Below the pieces are notes generated by a model that was given only the letters and a program-made list of their open reading frames with translations, did no database searches and was not told the origin of the DNA. Positions 11,271 through 21,140 of a stretch of DNA of 64,000 bases are shown here, in pieces. A program made the position numbers and the translations under genes. Source of the stretch: Okapia johnstoni (taxonomy: Eukaryota > Chordata > Mammalia > Artiodactyla > Giraffidae); contig CM044315.1 in assembly GCA_024291935.2 (NCBI GenBank), positions 80,210,385 through 80,274,384 on the forward strand, in the 5' to 3' direction. Every line of letters begins with the position of its first letter. The stretch's first letter is position 1.

Positions 11271-13089
11271 GGGCTGGGGAAGGGGCAGTATCTGCCTTGG
11301 GTCCCCAGGCAGTGAGGCGCTGGGCAAGCAGTCACCAAGGGGAAGGAAGTGTCCAGATGGGGATGTGTAGGGTCTAGTCCTGGCCCCTCAGAAGTGGGAG
11401 ATGTGGGAGGCTTGCTCCCTGGCCCTGAGGGCACTATCTGCCACACTGAAGCCTCTGCACGGGGCTGGGAGATTAAGACCACATGCTGCACAGACAAGTG
11501 CAATTCTAGGGGGCAACTTCTCCCGGCCAGTCTTCATCCTTTATCGTCTCTGGATTGCAGAAACAGAAACGGCTCACCCTCAATCTGAAGCTTTTCGTGA
11601 CTTGTGTGGAAGACACAGCATCAACAGCCTTTTGTTTGGGCTTGATTTGGGTGAACATGCCAAGAAGACTGGCTCAGAAGCTTTTTCAGATGTCATTTTT
11701 GTATCGTTACAACTCTGCTCCATGAGAGCCATTCACAAGCCCTTTTTTCTGAGGCTACAAAGCTCTCACCCTCTCTGCCCTGTCACAGCCCACAGAGCTA
11801 CGTGGGATGCTCACCCAAGACAGCCAGTGTTGTAGCCAGAGCCGGGCCAGCACAGGATGTGGCAGAGAGGGCTCTCCACTGTCTCTTGCCTTTCAACCTG
11901 GCTTGAATGTCACCAGAGCCCCGAGGTTCAGCTCTGTTGTAGGTCTCCCAGATGGTGATCTGGCACCATGCCTGCATTTTCAAACCTAGTTCCCCGGTGT
12001 CCAACACAGACACTGAACAAAATATGCATTAAATGAGTGAACCAACAGACATGCAATTCCCAGTTATTTGCACTTATTCAGAGGGTCCAACAAATTCAGT
12101 GTTTAGAGGGGAGAATTATGTAGAATTTAATATGTCCTTGAATAAATGTATTAGACCTTTCTCACTGCTGATGCTGGTACTGTGGCTGCTGGAAGGAAGC
12201 AAAGAGCACTGGGTCGGGGGGGCACGGCACACGTGCATGTGGCAAAAGAAGGTCAGCAGGACCCCCACTTCCATCTCCCACCCCAAGCCAAAGCCAGCTG
12301 TGACAACCGCGCTCACAGGACAAAGGCGAGGGCATGGGAGCTGTCCTCAGTTGGCTCTCAGTAAGTGCGACACAGGGTACATTAAAGGTGAAAACTAGAG
12401 GACCTAGGAGGGAACTACGTGCAAGGTGTGAAGGGTGACAGTGAGACACACAAGGGGCTGTGGGAGCCCTGAGTTGCCCTCTGCCCATGGATGTAGGGGA
12501 GGCCTCGCAGAGGAGGCACCATCTGTGCTGAAGTTTGACAGGTGGAGAATGTGAGGAGGGACCCCTAGACCTACACAAGAGACACTGTGCTCTGTGGCAG
12601 GTGAGGTTCAAGCTGCCTGTTGTCATCAAGGTAGTGGTCCTCAAGGCAGAGAATCAGGGAGAGAGCATGCCTTCCTGGGGGGGGACAGTGTGTGCACAGG
12701 CAAAGGTGTAAAAGACTATGGTTTGTAGGGCAGGGCTCCTCAGGGGTTAAGGCACCAGCCAGCACCAGTTCCCAGGTGCTCTGATGACGCCATCAGGGGG
12801 TCAGAAGACTTTTTCTTTTCTTTTTTTCCCTTTCTTTCTTTTCCTTTCTTTTTTTGCTAAATTACATGTTATCAGTTGCATCCTGTATGGCTGAGATTGC
12901 CAAAAACCACACTTCCTGATATGTGGAGGCATTTCTGTATCAACAGATGCCAATCACCTGCGTTTGTATGCACAGTCTGTACAAGTCTGGACAGCTCCCA
13001 GCCAAGACACGTCACCGGAAGGTCCTGATGGGAGTGGTAGCAGTCAAGTGTGAGGACAGAACAACAACAATTATTGCCACTGCTGTGCA
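11271..13089. other. Intronic sequence with a polypyrimidine tract
   Basis: Contains a 46-bp T/C tract at 12811-12856 followed by sequence of unknown origin. The open frames at 11401-11835 and 12162-12644 show no recognisable domain and carry no good splice sites. Confidence 0.4.
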
Positions 13090-13300
13090 GTCACTGACGG
13101 CCAGCACCAGGCCACATGTCTTGTGGCATCCTCCTAACTGCCCACAAGGTAGAGGCTGTTATTCCCACTTGACAGATGAGGAAGCTGAAGCTGGGCATGC
13201 CTAGAGGACCTTGTCCAAGGTCCCATGGCTAATTAAGTGGCGAAGCTGGGACTCACTCAAACCTGAGTTCGTTTGACTCCAAGACCCAGGCTCTTTTCAT
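13090..13300 (-). mobile_element. MIR SINE, minus strand
   Basis: Reversed MIR core is clear: acttgacagatgaggaagct, ggaccttgtccaaggtccca, taattaagtggcgaagctgg, and a final ccaagacccaggctctt. Confidence 0.8.
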
Positions 13301-16300
13301 TTGCCCCGACTGAAGAAGGCGAGCCCTGGCCCCATTTGGTCTTTGCTAAGATAGCAGGAATGAGATGCTGTGGTCCCGGCATGGGTACTACCTGCAAGGC
13401 CCTGAACTCAAGGGATCACTGACCTTGGGTAAAGTTGGGTGGCAAACATACCTCTCCCCACTTTTGCAGCACCGTGTGGTTGGATTACTTCTGCTGCAGC
13501 TACAAATTTCTCTACTTCTTGAAATTCAGGGAAACCCTCAGAAAAGGACTGAAAGGTAGCCAGTAATTAGGCCTAATCACAGTCTGGGAAGAAAACGAGC
13601 AAGCTCCAGCTATAGAAGGAACATGGTGGCTTTAGCCCTGTAGCCCATGTCCCTGCCCCGCCCTCTCTGCATCCAGCTCCCAAGCTCTGCCTGCAAGGGG
13701 CTCATAACTGACAAAGACAAGACCTGCTGCTCACGGTAGAGGTCGCCCTGGGGATCCAGAGGCAGGGCAGAGGATGACTGGTCCTTCCTTTCTCCCTTCA
13801 GCAAATGCTCCTCCAGGTCACTCCTGCACCCCTACCCTCTATGCAGCTGTGCCTGTGTGGACAGCTTACCTTGGCCAGCCTGCAACCCCTGAACCCTTTG
13901 TTTCCTCCTTGAGGGTCAGTGGCTTTGTTGAGCCTGCTAAACACTGGGCTGAGTCAAGGGCCCCAGTCTCCCAGCCTAACTGTCTTTCCCCACAGCCTAG
14001 AGAACTGGGGCGTGGTCTGCTGAGCACTGCCTGCTGCCTCTGGCACTGCTCTCCATCCTGCCTCAGGAAGAATGGGCTACATCAGAGGCAGCTGCTGACC
14101 ACATCTTCATAAAAGGTCACTGCCCCCAAGGCCTTCCTTCCATCATGGTTACCACGTGGGCTCAACGAGCCTAATGGAACCAGCGATCACTCTCACTGCA
14201 TTCTCCCTGGGTGAAGGGGGGTAGTGGAGACAAGCCCGCTGTGGGGGAGGGGACCTGTGCGTGCAGCAGCCTCTGAGCAAGAAGAGAAAGGCAGGGTTGT
14301 CCAGGCAGCCACTTACAGAAGGTTCAAAAGGCCCTAGGGGCAAGCTGAATCAAGTCCTGCCTGAATCCCTGTTGCTGGTCCTAGGGGCTTGCAGGAGGGT
14401 GGTGGGGGGAGATGGGGAATGAAGCAGAGACAGCCCTTAACCTGGCCAGAACCCCACAGATGACACTGCTCCTGGACACATGGGACCACGGGTAGTGAGA
14501 ATGATAGGCACAGAACCATCCCTCATCCGGCCCCAGAGAACTGGTTTCTGAGCCCAGGCCTCCTGTACCTGCCTTGCCCCATTTGGGGGTCTCACTCCAT
14601 TTGGCAGTATGCTTCCTAGGGCAAGCTCTGCAGCTGGCCCCTGGCCCAGACACTCTGGAGGGGCTGAGCAACAGAGTCCAAGGTGTTCTTTTGTGTTTTG
14701 CAACCATCTGTTTTCAAGTTGTGTTGCTGCAGGAAACTTCCCTGTACCAAGCTCTGGGAACATGGGGAGGGAGGATGGGACTGTCCCAACATGAGAGGCA
14801 CAGAGATGTCATGAGGTCGGCTGTCAACAGGCCTGCTGGTTGTGATGATGTCAACAAACAGGCTTGTGTTTCCCCCACGAGGGTCTCCTATGAGTAGACA
14901 CCATGTTATCCAGTCCTCTCCATGTAGCCCTGGACAATCTCGTCCACCTTCCCTCCGAGCTGTGTATATGGGTTATCTCCTTCTTTCTCTCTCCAGCCCA
15001 GATCTCTCTCCTGAGAGGTTCACTGAACCCAGGCTCCTGGATGGGGCCGTGGCTTCCCTCTGGATACTTCACTTGCCTCCGCCTGGGCTCCATGCATGGC
15101 GTGGGGGGCAGAAAGCTCACATGACAGGAGGCAGGCATGAACTGGAGTCTTCCTTCTACCTGGGAGAGGTGAGGCTTCAGCCCTGCTTCTCCTCTCCAGC
15201 ACTAGCTATGTGGGGAGGCCAGTCACCGTGGGGGTGCAGATGAAGTCGGGAGAGCCACAGGATGCTGAAACCACCAGCTTGCTCCCCGACCCCCCGCAAA
15301 GCAGAGCGTCTGCCTCCGCCCGGACTTGTGTGGGTGGAGCTCAGACTCCTGCCCTCCTCCCGCTGAGTAGCCAGTGTCTGTCTGGGCTGCTCCTGTCCAG
15401 GAGCCTCGCGCAGAGAGTGCGCCTCTGGGGAGATGGGCCAGGATCACGTTCTGTGCTTTCACCAGCTTTTGCTCCTCACAGGCAGCAGAGCTCCCCACGT
15501 GGGGATCTTGTACCTGAACCAAGAAAAGCAAAGCTGCTAATCTGACAAGATCAATCTCCAAATACCACAGGAATGCAGCCTGCCGGTCTGCTCTCACCAG
15601 GCTCTGGGCTTCTAAGCACTTCTAGGCTTCCTGCTCTCAGGCAGAGCCTGGAGCTGGGGCTGCAAGGGGAGAAGCTGCTCCCACCAGTGTGTCTGACTTG
15701 CTCCTGAAGCCCCATCTTCCCGGGGATAGCCCAGGCACCCCCTGCCCCAGGAATCGCCACCCCCCCCCCCCCGCCCCCCGTTCCCTCCGTCAAACTCTCA
15801 TCGCCCCTCCCTGTTTAGGGGCCTCCTCTGTGCCTCCACTCAGGACCCGCTGTCCTCACCCCTCCCGGAGCACATACACCTGGATGTGTGTGTCCAGGTG
15901 CTGCTTCCCTTAATCATGAGGTCAGTGGGTACAGAGGAAGAAAGGGAGGTCTGGAGAGATTACGCCAACCAGTCCTATTCGCTTTCAAAGCCTGTGCTCT
16001 TATCACTATAGTCCATGCTTCTCAAACTACCTGGGAAGAAGGACCAGTTTTTTGTTTTTTAAATTTTTCTTGGACTATAGTTGTGGGTATTTGCATCCGT
16101 ATAACTGATTCACTTTGTTGCGGGCATTTCAAATTTCAATTCTGTCACAGAGAGCGATCCTTTTATAAAATATAATAAAAATGAATCACTATAAAAATTA
16201 AAACACACATAAAATATAAGAAGCCCCATTTTTAAATTGTTAGATGACAAATGACAAAAACTTACTCTAATTGCTACAGACATTTCTAATACTGTATTTT

Positions 16301-16790
16301 CAATTTCTCAAAACTTTTGTTGTAGACCAGTTCACACACTTCTGATTCCACAGCACTTAATAGGCTCCCTACTGACAGATGCCTGCTGGGGCATTCTGCC
16401 AAGGACTCTTGGTGGGAGAGTTTGAGAGAGGATGAGACCTAGCTCCTCAGGTCCTGAACTGGGGCAGGAGAAAAGACACACTCTGATAACATCAGGAGTG
16501 GTGAGCAGAGGGGGGCCTACCACTTCGTCTACAATGTATGCATTTATAACCAGAAAAAAATCTCACAAGGTGGTCTGCAGCATTTACCTGCGCAAGAAGT
16601 ATATAGGTCCTTAGTCATCTAGAGAAAGCGATTTCTCCAAAGAAAACAACTCTGGCCATGTATTACAGATCCACCTATAAAGATTGGAAGATAGAGCAAA
16701 GAGGAAGGAGATGAGGGTGTAGCTATAGGGCATGAGTTCCTGGAAAGGTCAGGAAGCAGGAGGGGTAGGCTGAGACCAGAAGTGGTGCTA
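13301..16790. other. Intronic sequence, partly GC-rich, nothing recognised
   Basis: GC-rich between about 14.2 and 15.9 kb, with a C run at 15760-15779. A short piece near 16010 (catgcttctcaaactacctg) faintly recalls a MER5-type terminus but is too short to call. No exon with matching splice sites was found. Confidence 0.4.
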
Positions 16791-16794
16791 CTTT

Positions 16795-16938
16795 ATTTTA
16801 TTTCATTTTTTAATTAAAAAAAATTTTTTTCCCCTTTTTTAGCTATGTGGCTTATGGGATCTTGGTTCCCCAACCAGGGACTGCACCCCTGGCCTCAGCA
16901 GTGGAAGCATGGAGTCCTCACCACTGGACCCCCAGAAG
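16795..16938 (-). mobile_element. CHR-2-type SINE, minus strand
   Basis: Reversed cetartiodactyl tRNA-derived SINE. An A/T-rich tail is on the left, then agctatgtggcttatgggat, cttggttccccaaccaggga, and the head complement tcctcaccactggaccccca on the right. Confidence 0.85.
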
Positions 16939-17324
16939 TAGAGTTACTTTAAAAGCAGATCATGGATTGGTTCCCAGAGGAGATCAGAAAAACTGTCACT
17001 TAGGAACACATGAAAAAAAAAATTGATGGCAGAGAAACCAACAGGACACAGATGGCAATTCCTCCAGCTATAAGCTGGAGTCCAGGTCAAGGACAGGCAT
17101 GTAGTCTGTCCAGCTCAGGCAGGACTGTCAGCCCTTGAATACTCCACAGAGAAGCTTTAGTTACTGAGCACTCTGCTCTTTCCAGAAAGGCCCAGCATCC
17201 AAGGATTTCACTGCAGAAGTACCTACTGAAAATACTTACATTCTCCAATCAAAAGGCATCTGTAGTCCCCTACAGGTTCATGGTTCAGAGCCATAACTCA
17301 GGACATAAGGTGGGATTGATGGGT

Positions 17325-17475
17325 TTGGTTCCTGGCTCTGTGTTGTAACCTTGGGGAGGTTATAGTTTGTTCATCTGTAAAGTGGGCATAGCAACATTTA
17401 CTCCACAGGGCTACTGTAAAGATTAAACAGGCAGTGAACATACAATATTTAGCACAGTGGCTGGATAAAGCTGTG
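17325..17475 (+). mobile_element. MIR SINE, plus strand
   Basis: Order matches MIR: ttcctggctctgtgttgtaa, ccttggggaggttatagttt, gttcatctgtaaagtgggca, then the 3' part ttagcacagtggctgg. Confidence 0.7.
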
Positions 17476-17509
17476 GGTGCCATAAAACTGTGATATTTTA
17501 TACACACAG

Positions 17510-17650
17510 GCTGTGTGTGGCTGCCAATGGAGTGTAAGCCATCAAGAGGAGAGATTTTAAGTGTCTTACATAATGCTAAAGCTTCTGGCACCTAGGAGAG
17601 TATCTGGTGCTTAGGAGCTGCTCAATAAAGATTTGTTGAATGAATGATGT
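17510..17650 (+). mobile_element. L2 3' end, plus strand
   Basis: Ends with gagctgctcaataaagattt and gttgaatgaatga, the typical L2 3' terminus. Confidence 0.65.
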
Positions 17651-17801
17651 GGTAGTTATTATCATTAGGTTTACTGTAGGATGGGCTTCCTTGGTGGCTC
17701 AGTGGTAAAGAATCTGCCTGCCAATGCAGGAGACATGGGTTCAACCCCTGGGTTGGGAAGATCCCCTGGAGAAGAAAATGGCAACCCACTCCAGTATTCT
17801 T

Positions 17802-17826
17802 TGTGTGTGTGTGTGTGTGTGTGTGT
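17802..17826 (-). repeat. (CA)n tail of the ERV retrocopy
   Basis: 25 nt of alternating GT on the plus strand (CA on the minus), exactly where a retrocopy would carry its poly-A tail, between the R region and the target duplication. A few A residues lie next to the duplication. Probably an A-tail converted into or replaced by a microsatellite. Confidence 0.85.
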
Positions 17827-17926
17827 AATAAAGTTTATTAAAGTATAAAAGGGATAGAGAAAGCTTCTGACATAGGCATCAGAAGGGGGCAGAAAGAGTA
17901 CCCCCTTGCTAGTGTTAGCAGTGGAG

Positions 17927-17933
17927 TTATATA
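17927..17933 (-). promoter_or_regulatory. LTR TATA box
   Basis: TATATAA on the minus strand. Counting from it, the start of R lies about 28-29 bp downstream, the normal TATA-to-start distance for RNA polymerase II. The outer 5' end of the retrocopy (20194) corresponds to that same base of R. Confidence 0.75.
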
Positions 17934-17936
17934 CTC

Positions 17937-18118
17937 TAAGATAACAGGATTAGCCAGGTTTAATCCAGAGACTGTCCTCAGGCAGGATATATTACTGTTA
18001 TATAATCTTTGTAAAGACAGACCTACTCCCATAATTTACATTTTAAGATAACAGGATTAGCCAGAAAGTTTAATCCAGAGACTGTCTTTAGGCAGGATAC
18101 ATTGTTGTTATATAATCC
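17937..18118 (-). repeat. Tandem duplication inside the LTR U3
   Basis: Two imperfect copies of a U3 segment, 17937-18007 and 18044-18118, offset by about 107 bp. Both hold taagataacaggattagcca, aatccagagactgtc and ggcaggata...gttatataat. U3 enhancer duplications of this kind are common in gammaretroviral LTRs. Confidence 0.8.
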
Positions 18119-18241
18119 TAAAGAATGTAGAGAGAAAAGAAAAAAAAAATTTCCCTTTCTTCCTCCTTGAGAATTCCAGACGCTTCTCTCCTTGGGGACC
18201 CCTAGACTTCTTATCAACCTGCCTAGGAAAGGACTCTCTCA

Positions 18242-18258
18242 TTTCCCCCTTTTCTTTT
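18242..18258 (-). other. Polypurine tract of the ERV
   Basis: A purine run (AAAAGAAAAGGGGGAAA on the minus strand) directly before the TG that opens U3. Known role: primer for plus-strand DNA synthesis in retroviruses. Confidence 0.8.
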
Positions 18259-18634
18259 AGGAGAATTATGTTGCCAAGGGAAAGGGGTGTCGTTTTTGTT
18301 CCATAACTACTTCCTGCTGTTTAGGGGCGTAGTCCCTAAATTGTTGAGGCAACATATTCTCCTAACCCTCATATTGAGGGCCTGTGATCCAGGGGCCCCA
18401 AGTAATAGTTGGAGGAGGCTGTGGCACTCGTAGGAGCTCAGACAACCATTTGTAACTTAAAAGCTTTTAGATGGTTAGAAAACCCCGTTATACAGCTACA
18501 GACGTTAGGCAAAATACTCATTTAACCAAATTAAAATCAAAATGAAAAGTCACATTATGTCCATAGTTACATTAGTCCATCTTAAGGTTGTTAGATATCA
18601 TCAGTTGAAGAAGAGGCATCACATATAATTGTTG

Positions 18635-18871
18635 TTAAAGGTATTCGCAGACTTGGAGAAAGTCTTTTCCTTGAATTGGAGATGTCCACCAAGGAAGCCT
18701 TCCACTGATGAAGAGGGGAGTGAGTGCTCCACAGACCTGGCAGTTAGACCAATTATGAAATGCTGCATAGGGGTGAGCCCAGGACAGGAAGGCATTGTCT
18801 TGAGGATCAAACAGCAGACTCAGGATCTTTGGTGTCAGCAGAAGTAGGCTCACATAGATTATCAGGCTCAT
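18635..18871 (-). pseudogene. ERV env remnant (start of surface subunit)
   Basis: A 78-codon minus-strand frame beginning at an ATG, with a hydrophobic leader in roughly the first 20 residues followed by a Trp/Cys-rich stretch (a C-x-x-C within it) like the N-terminus of class I ERV surface proteins. It stops early; most of the surface subunit and the transmembrane subunit are absent before the polypurine tract. It follows the protease scrap almost directly, so nearly all of pol is missing. Not functional. Confidence 0.6.
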
Positions 18872-19219
18872 CTTTTGGCTTGTCCAGACAGTCCCATTAT
18901 GGAAGTGGATTGGGAAGAAAGTGGGCCAGGGGCTTCAGTAAGCACGGAGTAAGTCGCCCCCGTCTCTAAAAGGAAATCGATGGATTTGCCTCCCATAGTT
19001 ATTAGTACCCGGGGTTCCTCAGGTGTAATTAGGACAGGAGAGCCTGAGGACCCCCTTGGGCACCTTCAGTCCTGATTGTCTTGAGAGTCCGACCCCTGAA
19101 ACAGATGCCTCTGGGGGCAGTCTCTCCTCCAGTGTGGTCCTTTGCAGACCGGACATGGAGCCGGGGGTGGCTTAGATGCCTGAGGGCAATCTCACTTGAG
19201 GTGCCCCTCCTTTCCACAG
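18872..19219 (-). pseudogene. ERV nucleocapsid-protease scrap
   Basis: In one minus-strand frame two zinc-knuckle-like motifs are visible. One is interrupted by a TGA; the other has the spacing C-x2-C-x3-H-x4-C. A protease segment follows. At its active-site position (codon at 18964-18966) the usual Asp codon of the D-T/S-G triad reads GAG (Glu). A stop codon separates knuckles and protease, as some gammaretroviruses have, but here it may also be decay. Reverse transcriptase, RNase H and integrase are absent. Confidence 0.65.
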
Positions 19220-19972
19220 CTCTAAATAGTCTCCCAGATCCTCCTTAATTCTTTGTATTTCTTGATAAGAAAAAGGCTTATTAACTCTCATAGACTGGTT
19301 ATTTCTCCCGGTGGGTGCTTCATGAAGAGGCAACAGCTTGTGCGGCTGTTCCTCAGTCTTTCTGGCTGCTCTGCACATATGATCCCAGGGATAGAGTGGA
19401 AGAACCTGCTTCACTTTATCTCCTTGTCTCCTGTCCTCCTTCTCATCTCTTACTTCGATGGTCTGAGTTTCTACTGAAACCAGAGTAGTCTGAGGTCGTA
19501 CTGAGACGGGAGGTGTTTGGACCTCTGCATGGGCAGTCTGAATCTCAGTTTGAGTTTCCACTGACCGCAAGGCAGCCCTTCTTGGCGGGTTTCTCTGGCT
19601 TTCAGTTTGTTCAGTTGGGAGCCCCGGGTACGCGGGAAAAGTAGGAGGACAGGAGGGAGCTGAAGGAGTCACACCCAAATCTATACCCTTAGGACACAAG
19701 TCTGGTATATTTCACAGAGAGAAAAAGGGCAACACATATGCTACTTCTACCCATTTCCCATGTGTTCTACAGAACCGATCTAATTGTAAAACAGTACTAT
19801 ACTTAAGAGACCCTACAACCGGCTACCGTTCGCCGTCCTCCAGTGGGTACCGCAGCCATGCAGTATCACATAGGAAGACCAGGGGTGTCTTCTTTAAGCC
19901 CTGGGGATCAAATCTATCCCAGTTTTTCAGGATACAGTTCAAAGGAGTGAGGCTGGAATTGTTAGCTCCCAC
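19172..19972 (-). pseudogene. ERV gag remnant (matrix to early capsid)
   Basis: One minus-strand frame runs from a GTG-GGA at 19972 (probably a lost ATG before the myristoylated Gly) through matrix-like and Pro-rich segments to the start of capsid. It has only two in-frame stops, TAG at 19823-19825 and TGA at 19712-19714, and no frameshift. At about 19220 capsid breaks off and joins the nucleocapsid in another frame, showing an internal deletion. Similarity is to gag of class I ERVs by pattern. Not functional. Confidence 0.7.
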
Positions 19973-19985
19973 CTTGTCCTGAAGA

Positions 19986-20003
19986 ATCCCGGACGAGCCC
20001 CCA
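19986..20003 (-). other. Primer-binding site, tRNA-Pro type
   Basis: The minus strand reads TGGGGGCTCGTCCGGGAT, the 18-nt complement of the tRNA-Pro 3' end used by many gammaretroviruses. It lies three bases after the CA that ends U5. Confidence 0.92.
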
Positions 20004-20006
20004 AGA

Positions 20007-20194
20007 TGAAAGGTTGTTTGCTGAATCACGAAAAGACGCCGGGATTCTTGGCCTCCGGAGGAGAAGAATTCAATCTGGGGCCAGAGATGAGGCTTGATCG
20101 CTCAGAGCTTTTGTGTAATAAAGTTTATTAAAGTATAAAAGGGATAGAGAAACTTCTGACATGGGCATCAGAAGAGGGCAGAAAGAGTACCCCA
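20007..20194 (-). mobile_element. 5' LTR portion (R-U5) of the ERV retrocopy
   Basis: Begins at the R cap-site equivalent and ends in CA before the primer-binding site. Carries an AATAAA within R. U3 is missing on this side, so this end has no promoter of its own. Confidence 0.85.
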
Positions 20195-20439
20195 CCACTC
20201 CAGTATTCTTGCCTGGGAAACCCCATGGACAGAGGAGTCTGGCAGGCTACAGTCCATGGAGTCACAAAAGAGTCAGACATTACTTAGCAATCACACAACA
20301 ACTACTTAGGATAGTGGAGTCAATGTGGCAGCTTCTTGAAGGATGAGAAAAACCTGAGTACGATTAAATAGTGATATGAAGGAGTCAGTAAAGAGAATGA
20401 AGATCCAGGTTCCTAAAGAGAGGTTGGGGAATCAGCACT

Positions 20440-21140
20440 CAGGGGAAGGGCCTGACTTCTCTATAGAGAATAGACCTGTCAGGACTTGATGACTAACCCA
20501 ATATCTGATTTAGAATGGAAGGCGAAAGAATGAGGCCCAGATTTCTGACTCAGGTGGCAGAGTGAATAGTGGTATCATTCACCGAAATAGGCAACATGGG
20601 CTGATTAGAATTACTGAAAATTCGGTGAGTTGGATATATTGACTTGAGATGCTCAAGAGTCATCCAAGTGGAGCTGTTTAGTAGGAGGCTGGATATTTGG
20701 ATCTAGAGATCAGAAGAGATCTGGGGTCCTAACAGATTTGAGAGTCACCAGCACATATGTGTAGCTGAAGCTAACATAGTGAGAAGAGAAGAAAAAGGAC
20801 CATGGTTGAAACCTAGCAGACATCAACATTCTTTTTTTTTTACATCAACATTTAAGAGTGGGTACAGGAAAAAGAGACTGCTTGTAAAAGAGGCTGAGAA
20901 GGAATAACAGAGAAATAGGAGAATGAGAAGAGAGTTTGGACAAGCATTAATGAAGAGAGGGTTGCAAAATGGAGAAAGAGATCAATACTGCCAAATGTTT
21001 CAGAGAGGTAAAAAAAAGAGGTCCGCCCGTTGGATGTGTCAGTTAGTCCTTCTGGGCAATATGGACAAGAGCATTTCAGGGAGGGGTGGTGGGAATGGAA
21101 GTGAGAGTACAGAAATTAAAAATAAAGGGGCATGAGGAAG
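20440..21140 (-). mobile_element. L2 LINE internal fragment, minus strand
   Basis: Reversed L2 RT-region text: gtcatccaagtggagctgtt, tagtaggaggctggatattt, gagagtcaccagcacatatg, and later the gaggctgagaaggaataaca and gggcaatatggacaagagca stretches. Diverged, no frame. Confidence 0.6.

Larger units (their letters stand above)
17827..18241 (-). mobile_element. 3' LTR portion (U3-R) of the ERV retrocopy
   Basis: Starts on the minus strand with TGAGAGAGTCC after the polypurine tract and runs to the R region, which carries the AATAAA signal near 17827. The R segment (17827-17904) matches the R at the other end (20117-20194) with two substitutions and one indel over about 78 bp. U5 is missing here, as expected for the 3' end of an RNA. 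Confidence 0.85.
17802..20194 (-). mobile_element. Transcript-like retrocopy of a class I (gammaretrovirus-like) ERV
   Basis: Seen, reading the minus strand: R-U5 (20194-20007), a primer-binding site for tRNA-Pro (20003-19986), a decayed gag, a nucleocapsid/protease scrap, the start of env, a polypurine tract, then U3-R ending at AATAAA and a CA-repeat tail. There is no U3 at the 5' side, so the element has the extent of a capped, polyadenylated RNA rather than LTR-to-LTR DNA. A 16-bp target duplication flanks it (17786-17801 and 20195-20210), too long for retroviral integrase (4-6 bp) and typical of LINE target-primed reverse transcription. Inference: a LINE machinery copied an internally deleted retroviral transcript into a Bov-tA SINE. 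It has the same orientation as ST3GAL3. No gene in it is intact. Confidence 0.88.
17683..20302 (+). mobile_element. Bov-tA SINE split by a retroviral retrocopy
   Basis: The 5' half (17683-17801) starts gggcttccttggtggctcag. The 3' half (20195-20302) runs from ccactccagtattcttgcct to a cacacaaca tail. The SINE's own flanks show a probable duplication, tactgtaggat at 17672-17682 and tacttaggat at 20303-20312. The 16 bp ccactccagtattctt (17786-17801) is repeated at 20195-20210 on the other side of the insert, so the SINE predates the insertion. Confidence 0.93.

Noticed and set aside
11401..11835. 144-codon open frame, plus strand
   Set aside because: No recognisable domain, no splice signals, in noncoding GC-rich sequence; consistent with chance.
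12162..12644. 160-codon open frame, minus strand
   Set aside because: Pro/Ser/Cys-rich low-information peptide typical of chance frames in GC-rich introns. No acceptor or donor at sensible positions.
19172..19699. 175-codon open frame as a domesticated retroviral gene
   Set aside because: Starts at a non-ATG codon after an in-frame TGA, ends at a deletion junction and is part of a decayed gag. No sign of preserved function.
17802..20194. Standard provirus or solo LTR
   Set aside because: No U3 at the 5' side, no U5 at the 3' side, and a 16-bp rather than 4-6-bp duplication.
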